From the NCBI RefSeq assembly GCF_024105655.1, contig NZ_JAAAMH010000006.1, positions 62,001 through 126,000 of the forward strand: a stretch of 64,000 bases of DNA, read 5' to 3'. Positions within the stretch are counted from its first letter, which is position 1, and every line of letters starts with the position of its first letter. The notes beneath the pieces were generated by a model. It did no database searches. It saw only the letters and a program-made list of their open reading frames with translations, and was not told where the DNA came from. The stretch is from Aliihoeflea sp. 40Bstr573. Its GTDB lineage: Bacteria; Pseudomonadota; Alphaproteobacteria; Rhizobiales; Rhizobiaceae. The translations under genes were made by a program, and so were the position numbers. Positions 35,344 through 43,449 of the stretch are shown here, in pieces.

Positions 35344-35562
35344 ATGCCCCTGACCATCCAGGATAGTTTCGAATCCTATTACGCCGGCAAGCCCGCGCGA
35401 AACGACAATCAGCGCGCCAGATCCGCGACGACCGCGTCGAGCACGATCATGCCGTCCGCCGTCGCGCGCAGCCGTGAATTGCCGACCGGCGCGACGAGGC
35501 GTTCTTCCTGGAGCACCGCGATCCGCTTCGACGACAAGGATCGCCCGGACAACGATTCGTAG
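35344..35562 (+). CDS. Candidate small ORF under stress promoter, antisense to hemW 3' end
   Basis: A 72-codon frame starts at ATG 35344, nine bases after an excellent ribosome site GAGGAGG, and 29 bases after an EcfG-type -10. The first 21 residues (MPLTIQDSFESYYAGKPARN and so on) lie in free intergenic sequence; the rest overlaps the hemW 3' end on the other strand and is low-complexity Ser/Ala/Arg. No family is recognised. It could be a real stress peptide, a regulatory antisense transcript with a short leader peptide, or the 5' stump of a gene lost by deletion. Codon-level evidence is too short to choose. Confidence 0.4.
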   Translation: MPLTIQDSFESYYAGKPARNDNQRARSATTASSTIMPSAVARSRELPTGATRRSSWSTAIRFDDKDRPDNDS

Positions 35563-36560
35563 CGCGCCAGGTCGATCCCTTCGGCAAGCCGCAGTCCCAT
35601 CAGCAGGAATTCGTCAGCTTCTTCCTCACGCGTCAGGCGCTCGCCTCCGGTGATGCCGTGGCCATGCGCCTCGACCCGCTCGAGCCATGCTTCCGGCATC
35701 TTTTCGGTGAACGTCACGATCCGCTCGCCATTTTCCACGAAGCGCCCATGCGCCCCCGGCCCGATGCCGACATATTCGCCATAGTGCCAGTAGATCAGAT
35801 TGTGCCGGCTTTCCGCGCCCGGCCGCGCATGGTTGGAAATCTCATAGGCCGGCAGACCGCGCGCTGCGGTCACCTCCTGCGTCAGTGCGTAGAGATCGGC
35901 CGCGTGGTCCGGTTCCGGCATCTCGAACTTGCCGGCCTCATGCAGAAGCTTGAAGCGCGTCCCGTCCTCGATGGTGAGCTGGTAAAGCGACATGTGGTCC
36001 GCCGCATAGCCGATCGCCCGGTCGAGTTCGGCCGCCCATTCCTCCAGTGTCTGGCGCGGCCTTGCATAGATCAGGTCGAAGGAGAGCCGAGGGAAGATTT
36101 CGCGTGCCAGCCCGATCGCGTGCAGCGCGCCGTCGACATCGTGCAACCGGCCCAGGAACCGCAGATCGGCATCGTTCAGCGCCTGGACGCCGAGCGATAC
36201 GCGATTGACGCCTGCCGCGCGGTAGCCGCGAAACCGCGCCGCTTCCACCGATGACGGGTTGGCTTCCAGCGTGATCTCGACCCCGTCCGGCACGCTCCAG
36301 TGCCGCGCGACGCTCTCCAGCACGGCGCCCACCGTCTCCGGCTCCATCAAGGACGGCGTGCCGCCGCCCAGGAAAATCGAATCGACTTTGCGCGTCCCCG
36401 TGCGCGCTCGCATCGTCGCCATCTCGCGGTCGAAGGCGGCGGCAAACCGCGCCTGGTCGACCGGCTGGTGGCGGACATGGCTGTTGAAGTCGCAATAGGG
36501 GCACTTGGCCGCGCAGAACGGCCAATGGATGTAGATGCCGAAGCCCGGATCGTCGGTCAT
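35409..36560 (-). CDS. hemW: Radical SAM heme chaperone HemW
   Basis: The 383-residue radical SAM protein has the cluster motif Cys16-x3-Cys20-x2-Cys23 (FCAAKCPYC) followed by GGGTPSL. The HemW-specific C-terminal domain starts around 300 (NLIYWHYGEYVGIGPGAHGR before it). It inserts heme into respiratory enzymes; older annotation as an oxygen-independent coproporphyrinogen oxidase is unlikely because the extra HemN residues are missing. It lies downstream of rdgB in a leftward set (rph, VOC, rdgB, hemW) but is separated by a repeat element. Confidence 0.92.
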   Translation of the reverse strand: MTDDPGFGIYIHWPFCAAKCPYCDFNSHVRHQPVDQARFAAAFDREMATMRARTGTRKVDSIFLGGGTPSLMEPETVGAVLESVARHWSVPDGVEITLEANPSSVEAARFRGYRAAGVNRVSLGVQALNDADLRFLGRLHDVDGALHAIGLAREIFPRLSFDLIYARPRQTLEEWAAELDRAIGYAADHMSLYQLTIEDGTRFKLLHEAGKFEMPEPDHAADLYALTQEVTAARGLPAYEISNHARPGAESRHNLIYWHYGEYVGIGPGAHGRFVENGERIVTFTEKMPEAWLERVEAHGHGITGGERLTREEEADEFLLMGLRLAEGIDLARYESLSGRSLSSKRIAVLQEERLVAPVGNSRLRATADGMIVLDAVVADLAR

Positions 36561-36581
36561 CGAAGACCTCCCGAGCGTTGC

Positions 36582-36747
36582 ACACCCCCACCCTTACCCT
36601 CCCCACAAGGGGGAGGGGATATCGACTCCCCGCCAAAGCTTGACCCGGCACCGAAAAGAAGGCGCAACGCCGACGTCCTCCCTCCCCTGTGTGGGGGTCC
36701 GAAGGACGGGCGAGACCCGCGGCTCGCCCTGAAAAGGGTGGGGGTCA
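36582..36747. repeat. Intergenic inverted-repeat element, type 1 (copy C)
   Basis: The left arm is ACACCCCCACCCTTACCCTC with the CCCC-ACAAGGGGGAGGGG core. The right arm ends AAAAGGGTGGGGGTCAC. The right half is interrupted by an extra segment of about 30 bases (GGACGGGCGAGACC and following) compared with the other copies, so this copy is partly rearranged. It fills the rdgB-hemW gap. Confidence 0.7.
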
Positions 36748-36773
36748 CTTCAGAAAAACCGGCGATACCCAAC

Positions 36774-37421
36774 TCACCCCGCCCCCAGCATCTCGCGCGC
36801 AAAGGCCTGGAACGCCCGCGCGCGATGCGACAGCGCTTCGTCCTGCCCCGGCTTCCAGCCGTGCTTTTCCTCGGCGCTCATCTCGCCGAAGGTCCGCTCG
36901 TGACCGGCAGGCTGGAACATCGGGTCGTAGCCGAAGCCACGCGTGCCGCGTGGCGGCCAGACGAGCGTACCTTGCGCCTCGCCGCGGAAATATTCCGCAT
37001 GGCCGTCCGGCCAGGCAACACAGATGACGGAGACGAACTTGCCCTGCCGATCCTGGGGCGTGTGGGCGCTCTTCTGGTCGAGCAGCTTTTGGGTCCGCTC
37101 CATCGCCACCTGGAAATCGCGCGTGCCGTCGGCAAGTTCCGCCCAGTTTGCCGTATAGACGCCCGGATCGCCGCCCAGCGCATCCACCATCAGGCCGGAA
37201 TCGTCCGACAGCGCCGGCAGGCCGGTGGCGCTCGCCGCCGCATGCGCCTTGATATAGGCGTTCTCCTCGAAGGTTGTGCCGGTTTCCTCGGGCTCGGGCA
37301 GGCCGTATTCAGCCGCCGACTTTGCTTCGAAACCGAAGGGAGCGATCAGGTCGGCGATCTCGGCCAGCTTGCCCTTGTTGTGGCTCGCCACCACGATCTT
37401 GCGGTCGTCCAATGTGCGCAT
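36774..37421 (-). CDS. rdgB: RdgB/HAM1 non-canonical purine NTP pyrophosphatase
   Basis: The 215-residue enzyme hydrolyses ITP, dITP and XTP to monophosphates, keeping them out of DNA and RNA. It has the substrate motif [11 protein letters not shown] at the N-terminus, the catalytic [12 protein letters not shown] and the C-terminal FGYDPMFQP and SHRARAF. The length is normal. It begins 2 bases after the stop of the VOC gene, consistent with one transcript from rph. Confidence 0.94.
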   Translation of the reverse strand: MRTLDDRKIVVASHNKGKLAEIADLIAPFGFEAKSAAEYGLPEPEETGTTFEENAYIKAHAAASATGLPALSDDSGLMVDALGGDPGVYTANWAELADGTRDFQVAMERTQKLLDQKSAHTPQDRQGKFVSVICVAWPDGHAEYFRGEAQGTLVWPPRGTRGFGYDPMFQPAGHERTFGEMSAEEKHGWKPGQDEALSHRARAFQAFAREMLGAG

Positions 37422-37423
37422 TC

Positions 37424-37849
37424 TTAGAGTCCCCAGATCTTCGGGTTGGCGATCTCGAGCGAGTTTCCCGCTGGATCACGAAAATAGATCGACCGGCCGC
37501 CTGACGGCTCGTCGGGTTTCGATGACGGCCAGCGAAAATCGGCCTCGATGGCGACGCCCCGGCTTTCCAGTTGCGCTTTCCAGCGCTCGATCTCGTCCTC
37601 GGTCCCGGCGAAACACAGGTGCCCCTGCCCAGTCGCACCATGCGGCGGAACGGGAAGTCTGGCATCGGGCGCCGGCGGCTTCACGGTTTGCGCGGGGTCG
37701 AACAGCAGAAGCACGCCGTGGCCGCAACGAAAGAAGACATGGCGACCCTCGACCCTGGCAATTCGCTCGAGCCCCATCACGTCGCGGTAGAACGCTTCGG
37801 CGGCGTCCAGGTCGTCGACATAGAGCGCGGATTCGAGGATCGCCGTCAC
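37424..37849 (-). CDS. VOC family (glyoxalase/bleomycin resistance-like) protein
   Basis: The 141-residue protein is a paired beta-alpha-beta-beta-beta VOC domain. [21 protein letters not shown] and [19 protein letters not shown] are typical, with metal-ligand positions at His (GQGHLCF) and Glu (NSLEI). Function is unassigned: members include glyoxalase I, dioxygenases and antibiotic-binding proteins. The start is taken as GTG 37849, 4 bases past the rph stop and behind GGGGTAGGA; the longer ATG frame would run back into rph. It sits between rph and rdgB, which are more often adjacent. Confidence 0.82.
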   Translation of the reverse strand: MTAILESALYVDDLDAAEAFYRDVMGLERIARVEGRHVFFRCGHGVLLLFDPAQTVKPPAPDARLPVPPHGATGQGHLCFAGTEDEIERWKAQLESRGVAIEADFRWPSSKPDEPSGGRSIYFRDPAGNSLEIANPKIWGL

Positions 37850-37853
37850 TATC

Positions 37854-38570
37854 CTACCCCATTGCCATTTTCTGCAGGTCCACCAGCCTTGCAATCCCCT
37901 TCTTGGCCAGTCCCAGCAATTGCGCGAATTCCTCCTCGGAGAAAGGCTCGCCCTCTGCCGTGCCCTGGATTTCGACGATCCCGCCCCGTCCGGTCATGAC
38001 GAAATTCGCATCCGTCCCGGCCGACGAATCTTCAAGATAGTCCAGGTCGATGACCGGCGAGCCGTCATGGATGCCGCAGGAGATCGCCGCCACGTGGTCT
38101 TTCAGGACCTTGGACACCTGCACCATCTGGCGCGCTTCCATCCAGCGCAGGCACTCGTGCAGCGCGACGAAACCGCCGGTGATCGCCGCCGTGCGGGTGC
38201 CGCCGTCCGCCTGGATGACGTCGCAATCGACGGTGATCTGCACCTCGCCCAGCGCCTGCAGGTCGACGACAGCTCGCAGGCTCCGCCCGATCAGGCGCTG
38301 GATTTCGAGCGTGCGGCCGCCCTGCTTGCCGGTAGACGCCTCGCGGCGCATCCGGTCGCCCGTCGCGCGCGGCAGCATGCCGTATTCGGCCGTCACCCAG
38401 CCCTTGCCCGAATTGCGCAGCCAGGCCGGCACGCGCTCCTCGAGGCTCGCCGTGCACAGGACATGCGTGTCGCCGCACTTGACGAGGCACGAGCCCTCCG
38501 CATGCTTGGAGACGCCGCATTCGAAGGAGATCGCCCGCATTTCGTCGGGCTGGCGCTTGGATGGCCGCAT
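37854..38570 (-). CDS. rph: Ribonuclease PH
   Basis: The 238-residue phosphorolytic 3'-5' exonuclease trims tRNA 3' ends. Conserved blocks include [12 protein letters not shown] at the start, [18 protein letters not shown], and [19 protein letters not shown] in the active site. The length is standard. It is divergent from hrcA, and is the first gene of the leftward rph-VOC-rdgB group. Confidence 0.96.
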   Translation of the reverse strand: MRPSKRQPDEMRAISFECGVSKHAEGSCLVKCGDTHVLCTASLEERVPAWLRNSGKGWVTAEYGMLPRATGDRMRREASTGKQGGRTLEIQRLIGRSLRAVVDLQALGEVQITVDCDVIQADGGTRTAAITGGFVALHECLRWMEARQMVQVSKVLKDHVAAISCGIHDGSPVIDLDYLEDSSAGTDANFVMTGRGGIVEIQGTAEGEPFSEEEFAQLLGLAKKGIARLVDLQKMAMG

Positions 38571-38727
38571 TGGTCAGGACTCTTTTCGTTCGGTTGGGTT
38601 TGCCCCGTCTAACGCCCTCAAGATGGCGAGGCAAAGGAAAACCGGCCTCGTTGCGCGCAAGACCAGTTCCGCACCCGCCTGGAATGCCTATATTCGCAGG
38701 CATGACGAGTCTGAAGACCGCGATGCC

Positions 38728-39795
38728 ATGCACAAGGTGAACGACCTGACGCTGACCAATCTCGACGCCCGCTCACGCGAAATTTTTCGGCTGATCGTTG
38801 ACAACTACATGCGCGAGGGCGAGCCGCTCGGCTCGCGCAATCTGACGCGCCTTCTGCCCGGGTCGCTCTCGCCGGCCACGGTGCGCAACGTCATGTCCGA
38901 CCTCGAGCATCTTGGTCTGATCTATTCGCCGCACGTATCGGCCGGGCGCCTGCCGACACAGGCCGGCCTGCGCTTCTTCGTCGATGCCTTCATGGAACTG
39001 GGCGACCTGACCGTCGAAGAGCGTCGGCAGATCGAGGCGCAGGTGCGTGCGTCCGGCTCCGGCCAGACTCTGGAACACATCCTCACCGATGCCAGCCAGA
39101 TGCTGTCGGGCCTTTCTCGCGGCGCCGGCCTTGTCATGACCGCCAAGAGCGAAGTGCCGCTGAAACACATCGAGTTCATACGGCTGGAGCCGGAAAAGGC
39201 GCTCGCCGTGATGGTCAGCCAGAATGGCGACGTCGAGAACCGCGTGGTCGACCTGCCAGCCGGGGTCACCTCTTCTCAGCTCGTCGAGGCGTCGAACTTT
39301 CTCAACGCCCATATCCGTGGGCGCACATTGGCCGAAGCGAAAGCCGATATCGCGCGACTGAAAGATGAAACGCGCACCGCCCTCGACACGCTGTCGCAGG
39401 GGCTCGTGGAGCGCGGGCTGGCGGTATGGGCCGGCGAGGGGTCGGGGCTTCAGGCGCGGCTCATCGTGCGCGGCCACGCCAACCTTCTGGAGAACGTCAC
39501 CGCGCAGGCCGATCTCGAGCTCCTGCGCCACCTCTTCGAGGACCTGGAGACCAAGGACGGAATGCTGCAGCTCCTCGACCTGGCCGAGGAGGGCCCGGGC
39601 GTGCGCATCTTCATCGGCTCGGAGAATAAGCTCTTCTCGCTCTCCGGTTCCTCGCTCGTCGTCGCTCCTTATCGCGACAAGGACGCGCGGGTCATTGGCG
39701 CACTCGGCGTCATCGGGCCGACCCGGCTGAACTATGCCCGCATCGTGCCCATGGTCGACTATACCGCGCAGATCATCGGGCGGATGCTGGGCTGA
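38728..39795 (+). CDS. hrcA: Heat-inducible transcription repressor HrcA
   Basis: The 355-residue repressor of the CIRCE operon has an N-terminal winged helix ([26 protein letters not shown], then [19 protein letters not shown]) and a C-terminal ligand-sensing domain ([17 protein letters not shown], then [18 protein letters not shown]). The ATG at 38728 gives the family length; no strong ribosome site is seen. In many relatives grpE follows hrcA directly; here grpE is 9.9 kb further right. I found no CIRCE element in the window, so its targets (probably groESL) lie elsewhere. Confidence 0.93.
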   Translation: MHKVNDLTLTNLDARSREIFRLIVDNYMREGEPLGSRNLTRLLPGSLSPATVRNVMSDLEHLGLIYSPHVSAGRLPTQAGLRFFVDAFMELGDLTVEERRQIEAQVRASGSGQTLEHILTDASQMLSGLSRGAGLVMTAKSEVPLKHIEFIRLEPEKALAVMVSQNGDVENRVVDLPAGVTSSQLVEASNFLNAHIRGRTLAEAKADIARLKDETRTALDTLSQGLVERGLAVWAGEGSGLQARLIVRGHANLLENVTAQADLELLRHLFEDLETKDGMLQLLDLAEEGPGVRIFIGSENKLFSLSGSSLVVAPYRDKDARVIGALGVIGPTRLNYARIVPMVDYTAQIIGRMLG

Positions 39796-39917
39796 GGGCG
39801 AAAGTCGTCGCATCCGCACCGTAACGGGTTGCTTCCCGCAGCGCTGGATCGATTCAGAAAGAGTTAAGTACAATTTTACTACAATTGTTTGTTTCGCGGC
39901 GAATGGCCCGGATTTCC

Positions 39918-39942
39918 GGAACAACCTGCCCCGACGTCGGTT
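39918..39942 (+). promoter_or_regulatory. Sigma-EcfG-type promoter upstream of 66-codon gene
   Basis: GGAAC at 39918-39922 and GGTT at 39939-39942, spacing 16 (or GTT with spacing 17), match the general-stress consensus. The ATG of the small gene is 28 bases past the -10. Confidence 0.65.
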
Positions 39943-39969
39943 CTTCCCATGCAAGCGAGGTTTTGAGTC

Positions 39970-40170
39970 ATGTGTGCAAGGAAGCGGACAGAGATGCGAG
40001 AGGCAGAGATATCCAACCTGATCACCAGGGAACTGGGGTCGGATACGAATCGCCGGTTTCTCAACCGGATCCCGGGTCTGCGCACCGAGCAGTCGCTACC
40101 CGACAACCTGCGCTCCTTGCTGGAGCGGCTGGAAGAGACCGAGCGCGGCCCGCGCACCTATCGGCACTGA
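39970..40170 (+). CDS. Small hypothetical protein, possible NepR-like C-terminus
   Basis: The 66-residue charged protein has no signal peptide or membrane helix. The segment SLPDNLRSLLERLEE (about 42-56) recalls the helix of NepR anti-sigma factors, (V/L)PDxxxxLLxxL, but the usual preceding Leu-Arg-x-x-Tyr is absent, so this is only a weak resemblance. It has an upstream GCGAGG site and an EcfG-type promoter, and is followed by a strong terminator, so it looks like a complete one-gene unit. NepR inhibits EcfG until bound by phosphorylated PhyR; a paralogue in the stress regulon would be plausible. Confidence 0.65.
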   Translation: MCARKRTEMREAEISNLITRELGSDTNRRFLNRIPGLRTEQSLPDNLRSLLERLEETERGPRTYRH

Positions 40171-40190
40171 CGCAACGGCGTCGTGGCAAC

Positions 40191-40219
40191 AAAAAAGGCG
40201 GCCCATGGGCCGCCTTTTT
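40191..40219. terminator. Bidirectional rho-independent terminator
   Basis: A run of six A, the perfect 18-base palindrome GGCGGCCCATGGGCCGCC (40197-40214), then five T. It lies between the 66-codon gene and the convergent rpsU and serves both. Confidence 0.9.
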
Positions 40220-40234
40220 GCGTTCGGGTGCTGC

Positions 40235-40504
40235 TTACGCAGCCGATGTCGCGGGGCGAGCCGGGCGGCCCGTGGGACGTGCCGGCTTCTTCTTCATCGG
40301 CAGCAGGCCTTCGCGCTGCGCCTGCTTGCGGGCGAGCTTGCGCGAGCGGCGCACGGCTTCCGCCTTCTGGCGGGCGCGCTTTTCCGACGGCTTCTCGTAG
40401 GACCTGCGCGCCTTCATCTCACGGAAGATGCCCTCGCGCTGCATTTTCTTCTTCAGCGCGCGGAGCGCCTGCTCGACATTGTTTTCACGTACGACGACCT
40501 GCAA
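40235..40504 (-). CDS. rpsU: 30S ribosomal protein S21
   Basis: The 89-residue basic protein of the small subunit helps translation initiation. It starts at a TTG (40504) behind AGGACAGGAT and reads [20 protein letters not shown], the usual alphaproteobacterial S21 start; no ATG fits. The conserved [22 protein letters not shown] follows. The C-terminal 20 residues are a Lys/Pro/Arg/Ala extension typical of this order. The non-AUG start may limit its production. Confidence 0.93.
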   Translation of the reverse strand: MQVVVRENNVEQALRALKKKMQREGIFREMKARRSYEKPSEKRARQKAEAVRRSRKLARKQAQREGLLPMKKKPARPTGRPARPATSAA

Positions 40505-40775
40505 TGTGATCCTGTCCTTTCTCGAATTGAAATGACACCGAACACCGCCAGAGCGGGCCGATGAAGCGGATTTTGCCGGAAGGAACCGACCGAACACCCC
40601 TGCGCCGCCAGGCGGCATGGTAGCGGGACAATGGCCCGAAGCAGGGACGGGATGACCTCTATATAGGCGCTTTTCGCCAAAAGGCAAAACCGGATCGCTT
40701 CACCTTCTGGACTCGGGCGCTTCGAGGCTTTAGGCGAAGCGCACCGCAAATCGCCTCGGAAAAAATCCTGCAGCC

Positions 40776-41465
40776 ATGACGACCAGCCCGACCCTCATCG
40801 CCCCTTCCGTCCTCTCGGCCGACTTCTCCAGGCTCGGCGACGAGGTCGAAGCGATCGTGGAGGCGGGCGCCGACTGGATCCATCTCGACGTCATGGACGG
40901 CCATTTCGTGCCCAACATCACGTTTGGTCCGCAGGTCATCAAGTCGATCCGCAACAGAACGGACAAAGTGTTCGACTGCCACCTGATGATCGCGCCGACC
41001 GACCAGTATCTCGCCGCCTTCGCCGATGCGGGCTGCGATATCATCACGGTCCATGCCGAGGCCGGCCCACATCTCGACCGCTCGCTGCAGGCCATCCGGA
41101 ACCTCGGCAAGAAGGCCGGCGTCTCGCTCAATCCCTCGACCCCGGAGAACGTCATCGAATACGTTCTCGACCGTCTCGACCTCGTCCTCCTGATGACCGT
41201 CAATCCCGGCTTCGGCGGCCAGGCCTTCATCCCCGCGGTGGTCGAGAAGGTCGCCCGCATCAAGGCGATGATCGGCAACCGCCCGATCGACATCGAGATC
41301 GACGGCGGCGTGACCCCCGAAACCGCGCCGCTGGTCGCGAAGGCCGGAGCGAATGTCCTCGTCGCCGGCTCGGCGGTCTTCAAGGGCAATTCGGTCGACA
41401 GCTACGCGAAGAACATCGCGGCGATCCGCACCGCTTCCGACGCCGCGCGCGGGTTGATCGCCTGA
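40776..41465 (+). CDS. rpe: Ribulose-phosphate 3-epimerase
   Basis: The 229-residue TIM barrel interconverts ribulose 5-phosphate and xylulose 5-phosphate. It carries the metal and catalytic motifs [16 protein letters not shown] (His, Asp), [17 protein letters not shown] and EIDGGV (Asp), all intact. It is transcribed alone, 195 bases before the acyltransferase gene. The 271-base gap between rpsU and rpe holds no recognisable gene. Confidence 0.96.
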   Translation: MTTSPTLIAPSVLSADFSRLGDEVEAIVEAGADWIHLDVMDGHFVPNITFGPQVIKSIRNRTDKVFDCHLMIAPTDQYLAAFADAGCDIITVHAEAGPHLDRSLQAIRNLGKKAGVSLNPSTPENVIEYVLDRLDLVLLMTVNPGFGGQAFIPAVVEKVARIKAMIGNRPIDIEIDGGVTPETAPLVAKAGANVLVAGSAVFKGNSVDSYAKNIAAIRTASDAARGLIA

Positions 41466-41660
41466 ACTTGTCCCCACGTCGCGAAAAGCCCCGACTTCCA
41501 GCGCGAAATGGCCGGAACGGCGGTGTTTTTGGAGCAATTTTAGGCAAATTTTACCGCAAGACTTCAGCTTTCGTTAAGGTTTCAGCCGGTTTTTAACCCG
41601 CCATTAACACATCGGCGAACTTATCCGCGTATTGCTCTGGACAAAGCCTCATCGTTCGGA

Positions 41661-42776
41661 GTGACCGCCGTGCAGACCGCCAACCGAGCCCCATTCGCCG
41701 ACCGCGTCGGCTGGGTCGATGCCGCCAAGGGCATCTGCATCATCTTCGTCGTGATGATGCATTCGACGCTTGGCGTCGGCAAGGCGATGCACGATCATGG
41801 CTGGCTGCACTATGTCGTCGAGTTTGCCCGGCCGTTCCGGATGCCCGACTTCTTCCTGATTTCCGGCCTCTTCCTCGGTCTGGTCATTGACCGTCCCTGG
41901 ATGCGCTATCTCGACCGCAAGGTCGTTCATTTCGTCTATTTCTACGTGCTCTGGCTGACCATCCAGTTCGCGTTCAAAGCGCCGGGAATCGCGATAGAGG
42001 AAGGCGCGGCGGCGCCGCTGCACCACTATCTGGTGGCCTTCGTCGAACCCTTCGGAACGCTCTGGTTCATCTACATCCTGCCGATCTTCTTCGTCCTCAC
42101 CCGGCTGGTCAAGAATCTGCCTGTTGTGCTCGTCTTCGCCGCCGCGGCAGCGCTCGAGATTCTGCCGATCGAAACCGGCTGGATGCTGGCCGACGAGTTC
42201 GCGTCGCGCTTCGTCTATTTCTTTGCAGGCTATGCCTTCGCCGCCAACATCTTTCGCATCGCGGCCTGGCTGCAGGCCCGGCCGGTGGTGGCGCTGGCGA
42301 TCCTGGCGCTATGGGCGCCGGTCAATGGCTGGCTGGTCTTCACCTCGACGCCGGCCCATCTCGCGCATCTCCTGACGGCGGAACTCGGCCAGTCCGGCGC
42401 GACACACGGGCTTGCCGAACTGCCCTTCGTCTCGCTGGCGCTCGGCCTTGCCGGCGCGCTGGCGGTGGTGGCTATCGCCGCGCTCGTCGCTGATAGGCGC
42501 TGGAGCCGATGGCTCTCCTGGCTCGGCGCGCATTCGATCGTGATCTATCTCGCCTTCTTCCTGCCGATGGCGATTTCCCGCGCGTTGCTGATCCGGACCG
42601 GGCTCGATACCGGCACGATCTCGGCGCTGGTCACCGTCGCCGGCATCCTCGGCCCGGTCATGCTCTACGGCCTCGTCCAGCTCACCGGATATGGCCGGTT
42701 CCTGTTCGAGCGGCCCGCCTGGGCGCGCATCGACGCACGGCGCGGAGGAGAAGGCCGCATGGTCGCGGCGGAGTAA
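41661..42776 (+). CDS. Acyltransferase family 3 membrane protein
   Basis: The 371-residue protein has about ten membrane segments and the acyltransferase_3 (PF01757) start VGWVDAAKGICIIFVVMMHS, whose His in MMHS is the likely catalytic residue. Members add acetyl, succinyl or other acyl groups to cell-surface sugars (O-antigen, Nod factor, osmoregulated glucans). No glycan genes are adjacent, so the target is open. The start is a GTG at 41661 with only a weak ribosome site. The 195 bases upstream are AT-rich and probably contain the promoter. Confidence 0.85.
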   Translation: MTAVQTANRAPFADRVGWVDAAKGICIIFVVMMHSTLGVGKAMHDHGWLHYVVEFARPFRMPDFFLISGLFLGLVIDRPWMRYLDRKVVHFVYFYVLWLTIQFAFKAPGIAIEEGAAAPLHHYLVAFVEPFGTLWFIYILPIFFVLTRLVKNLPVVLVFAAAAALEILPIETGWMLADEFASRFVYFFAGYAFAANIFRIAAWLQARPVVALAILALWAPVNGWLVFTSTPAHLAHLLTAELGQSGATHGLAELPFVSLALGLAGALAVVAIAALVADRRWSRWLSWLGAHSIVIYLAFFLPMAISRALLIRTGLDTGTISALVTVAGILGPVMLYGLVQLTGYGRFLFERPAWARIDARRGGEGRMVAAE

Positions 42777-42794
42777 GTCATCGACATCCTGGGA

Positions 42795-42822
42795 AAAAAG
42801 CGAGCCGTGAGGCTCGCTTTTC
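42795..42822. terminator. Bidirectional rho-independent terminator
   Basis: Stem GCGAGCC / GGCTCGC with loop GTGA, flanked by six A on the left and four T on the right, between the convergent acyltransferase and RNase D genes. Confidence 0.88.
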
Positions 42823-42825
42823 GTT

Positions 42826-43443
42826 TTAGCTATGGGCGAAGATGTCTTCTTCCGGCCAGCCCATCAGGTCGAGCTTGGCGCGGGTGGGCAGGAAGGCGAA
42901 GCACGCCTCGGCCTCCGCCATCCGGTCCTCGCGGCGCAAGCGCTCCAGAAGCTTTTCGCGCAGCTGGTGAAGATAAAGAACGTCGGAGGCGGCATAGTCG
43001 AGCTGTTCGGGCGATAGCTGCGCCGCGCCCCAGTCCGACGATTGCTGCTGCTTGGACAGGCTGATGCCGAGAAGTTCGTTGCACACGTCCTTAAGCCCGT
43101 GGCGATCCGTATAGGTTCGCGTCAGGCGCGAGGCGATCTTGGTGCAGAAGACCGGCCCTGCCATGGCGCCGAACGCATGGTAGAGAACCGCGATATCGAA
43201 ACGGCCATAGTGGAAGAGCTTGGTCTTCTGCGGGTCGTTCAAGAGCGCGACGATGTTGGGCGCATCCTTCTGGCCGGGCGCGATCTGCACCACGTCGGCC
43301 GTCCCGTCGCCCGGCGAGAGCTGGACGACACAGAGCCGGTCGCGATGCGGGTTGAGGCCCAGCGTCTCGGTGTCGATGGCGACGGCGAGGCCGCGATAAT
43401 TTTCGAGGTCGGGCAGGTCGCCCTTGTGAAAACGGACGGTCAT
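42826..43443 (-). CDS. Short RNase D-type 3'-5' exonuclease
   Basis: The 205-residue DEDDy exonuclease domain has Asp and Glu in AIDTETLGLN, Asp in HYGRFDIAVL, and the final Tyr/Asp in LDYAASDVLYL. It corresponds to the catalytic domain of RNase D only: the HRDC domains of full-length Rnd (about 380 residues) are absent and nothing suggests truncation, since short forms are normal in this order. It processes structured RNA ends, or functions like an oligoribonuclease. It lies 6 bases downstream of the M20 peptidase gene. Confidence 0.88.
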   Translation of the reverse strand: MTVRFHKGDLPDLENYRGLAVAIDTETLGLNPHRDRLCVVQLSPGDGTADVVQIAPGQKDAPNIVALLNDPQKTKLFHYGRFDIAVLYHAFGAMAGPVFCTKIASRLTRTYTDRHGLKDVCNELLGISLSKQQQSSDWGAAQLSPEQLDYAASDVLYLHQLREKLLERLRREDRMAEAEACFAFLPTRAKLDLMGWPEEDIFAHS

Positions 43444-43449
43444 GGAGTT

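Noticed and set aside
38571-38727. A CIRCE element (TTAGCACTC-N9-GAGTGCTAA) before hrcA.
   Set aside because: No such sequence is present in the gap, nor before grpE.
41514-41540. GGAAC with TT 19 bases later, before the acyltransferase gene.
   Set aside because: The -10 is CAATT and the start is more than 120 bases away.
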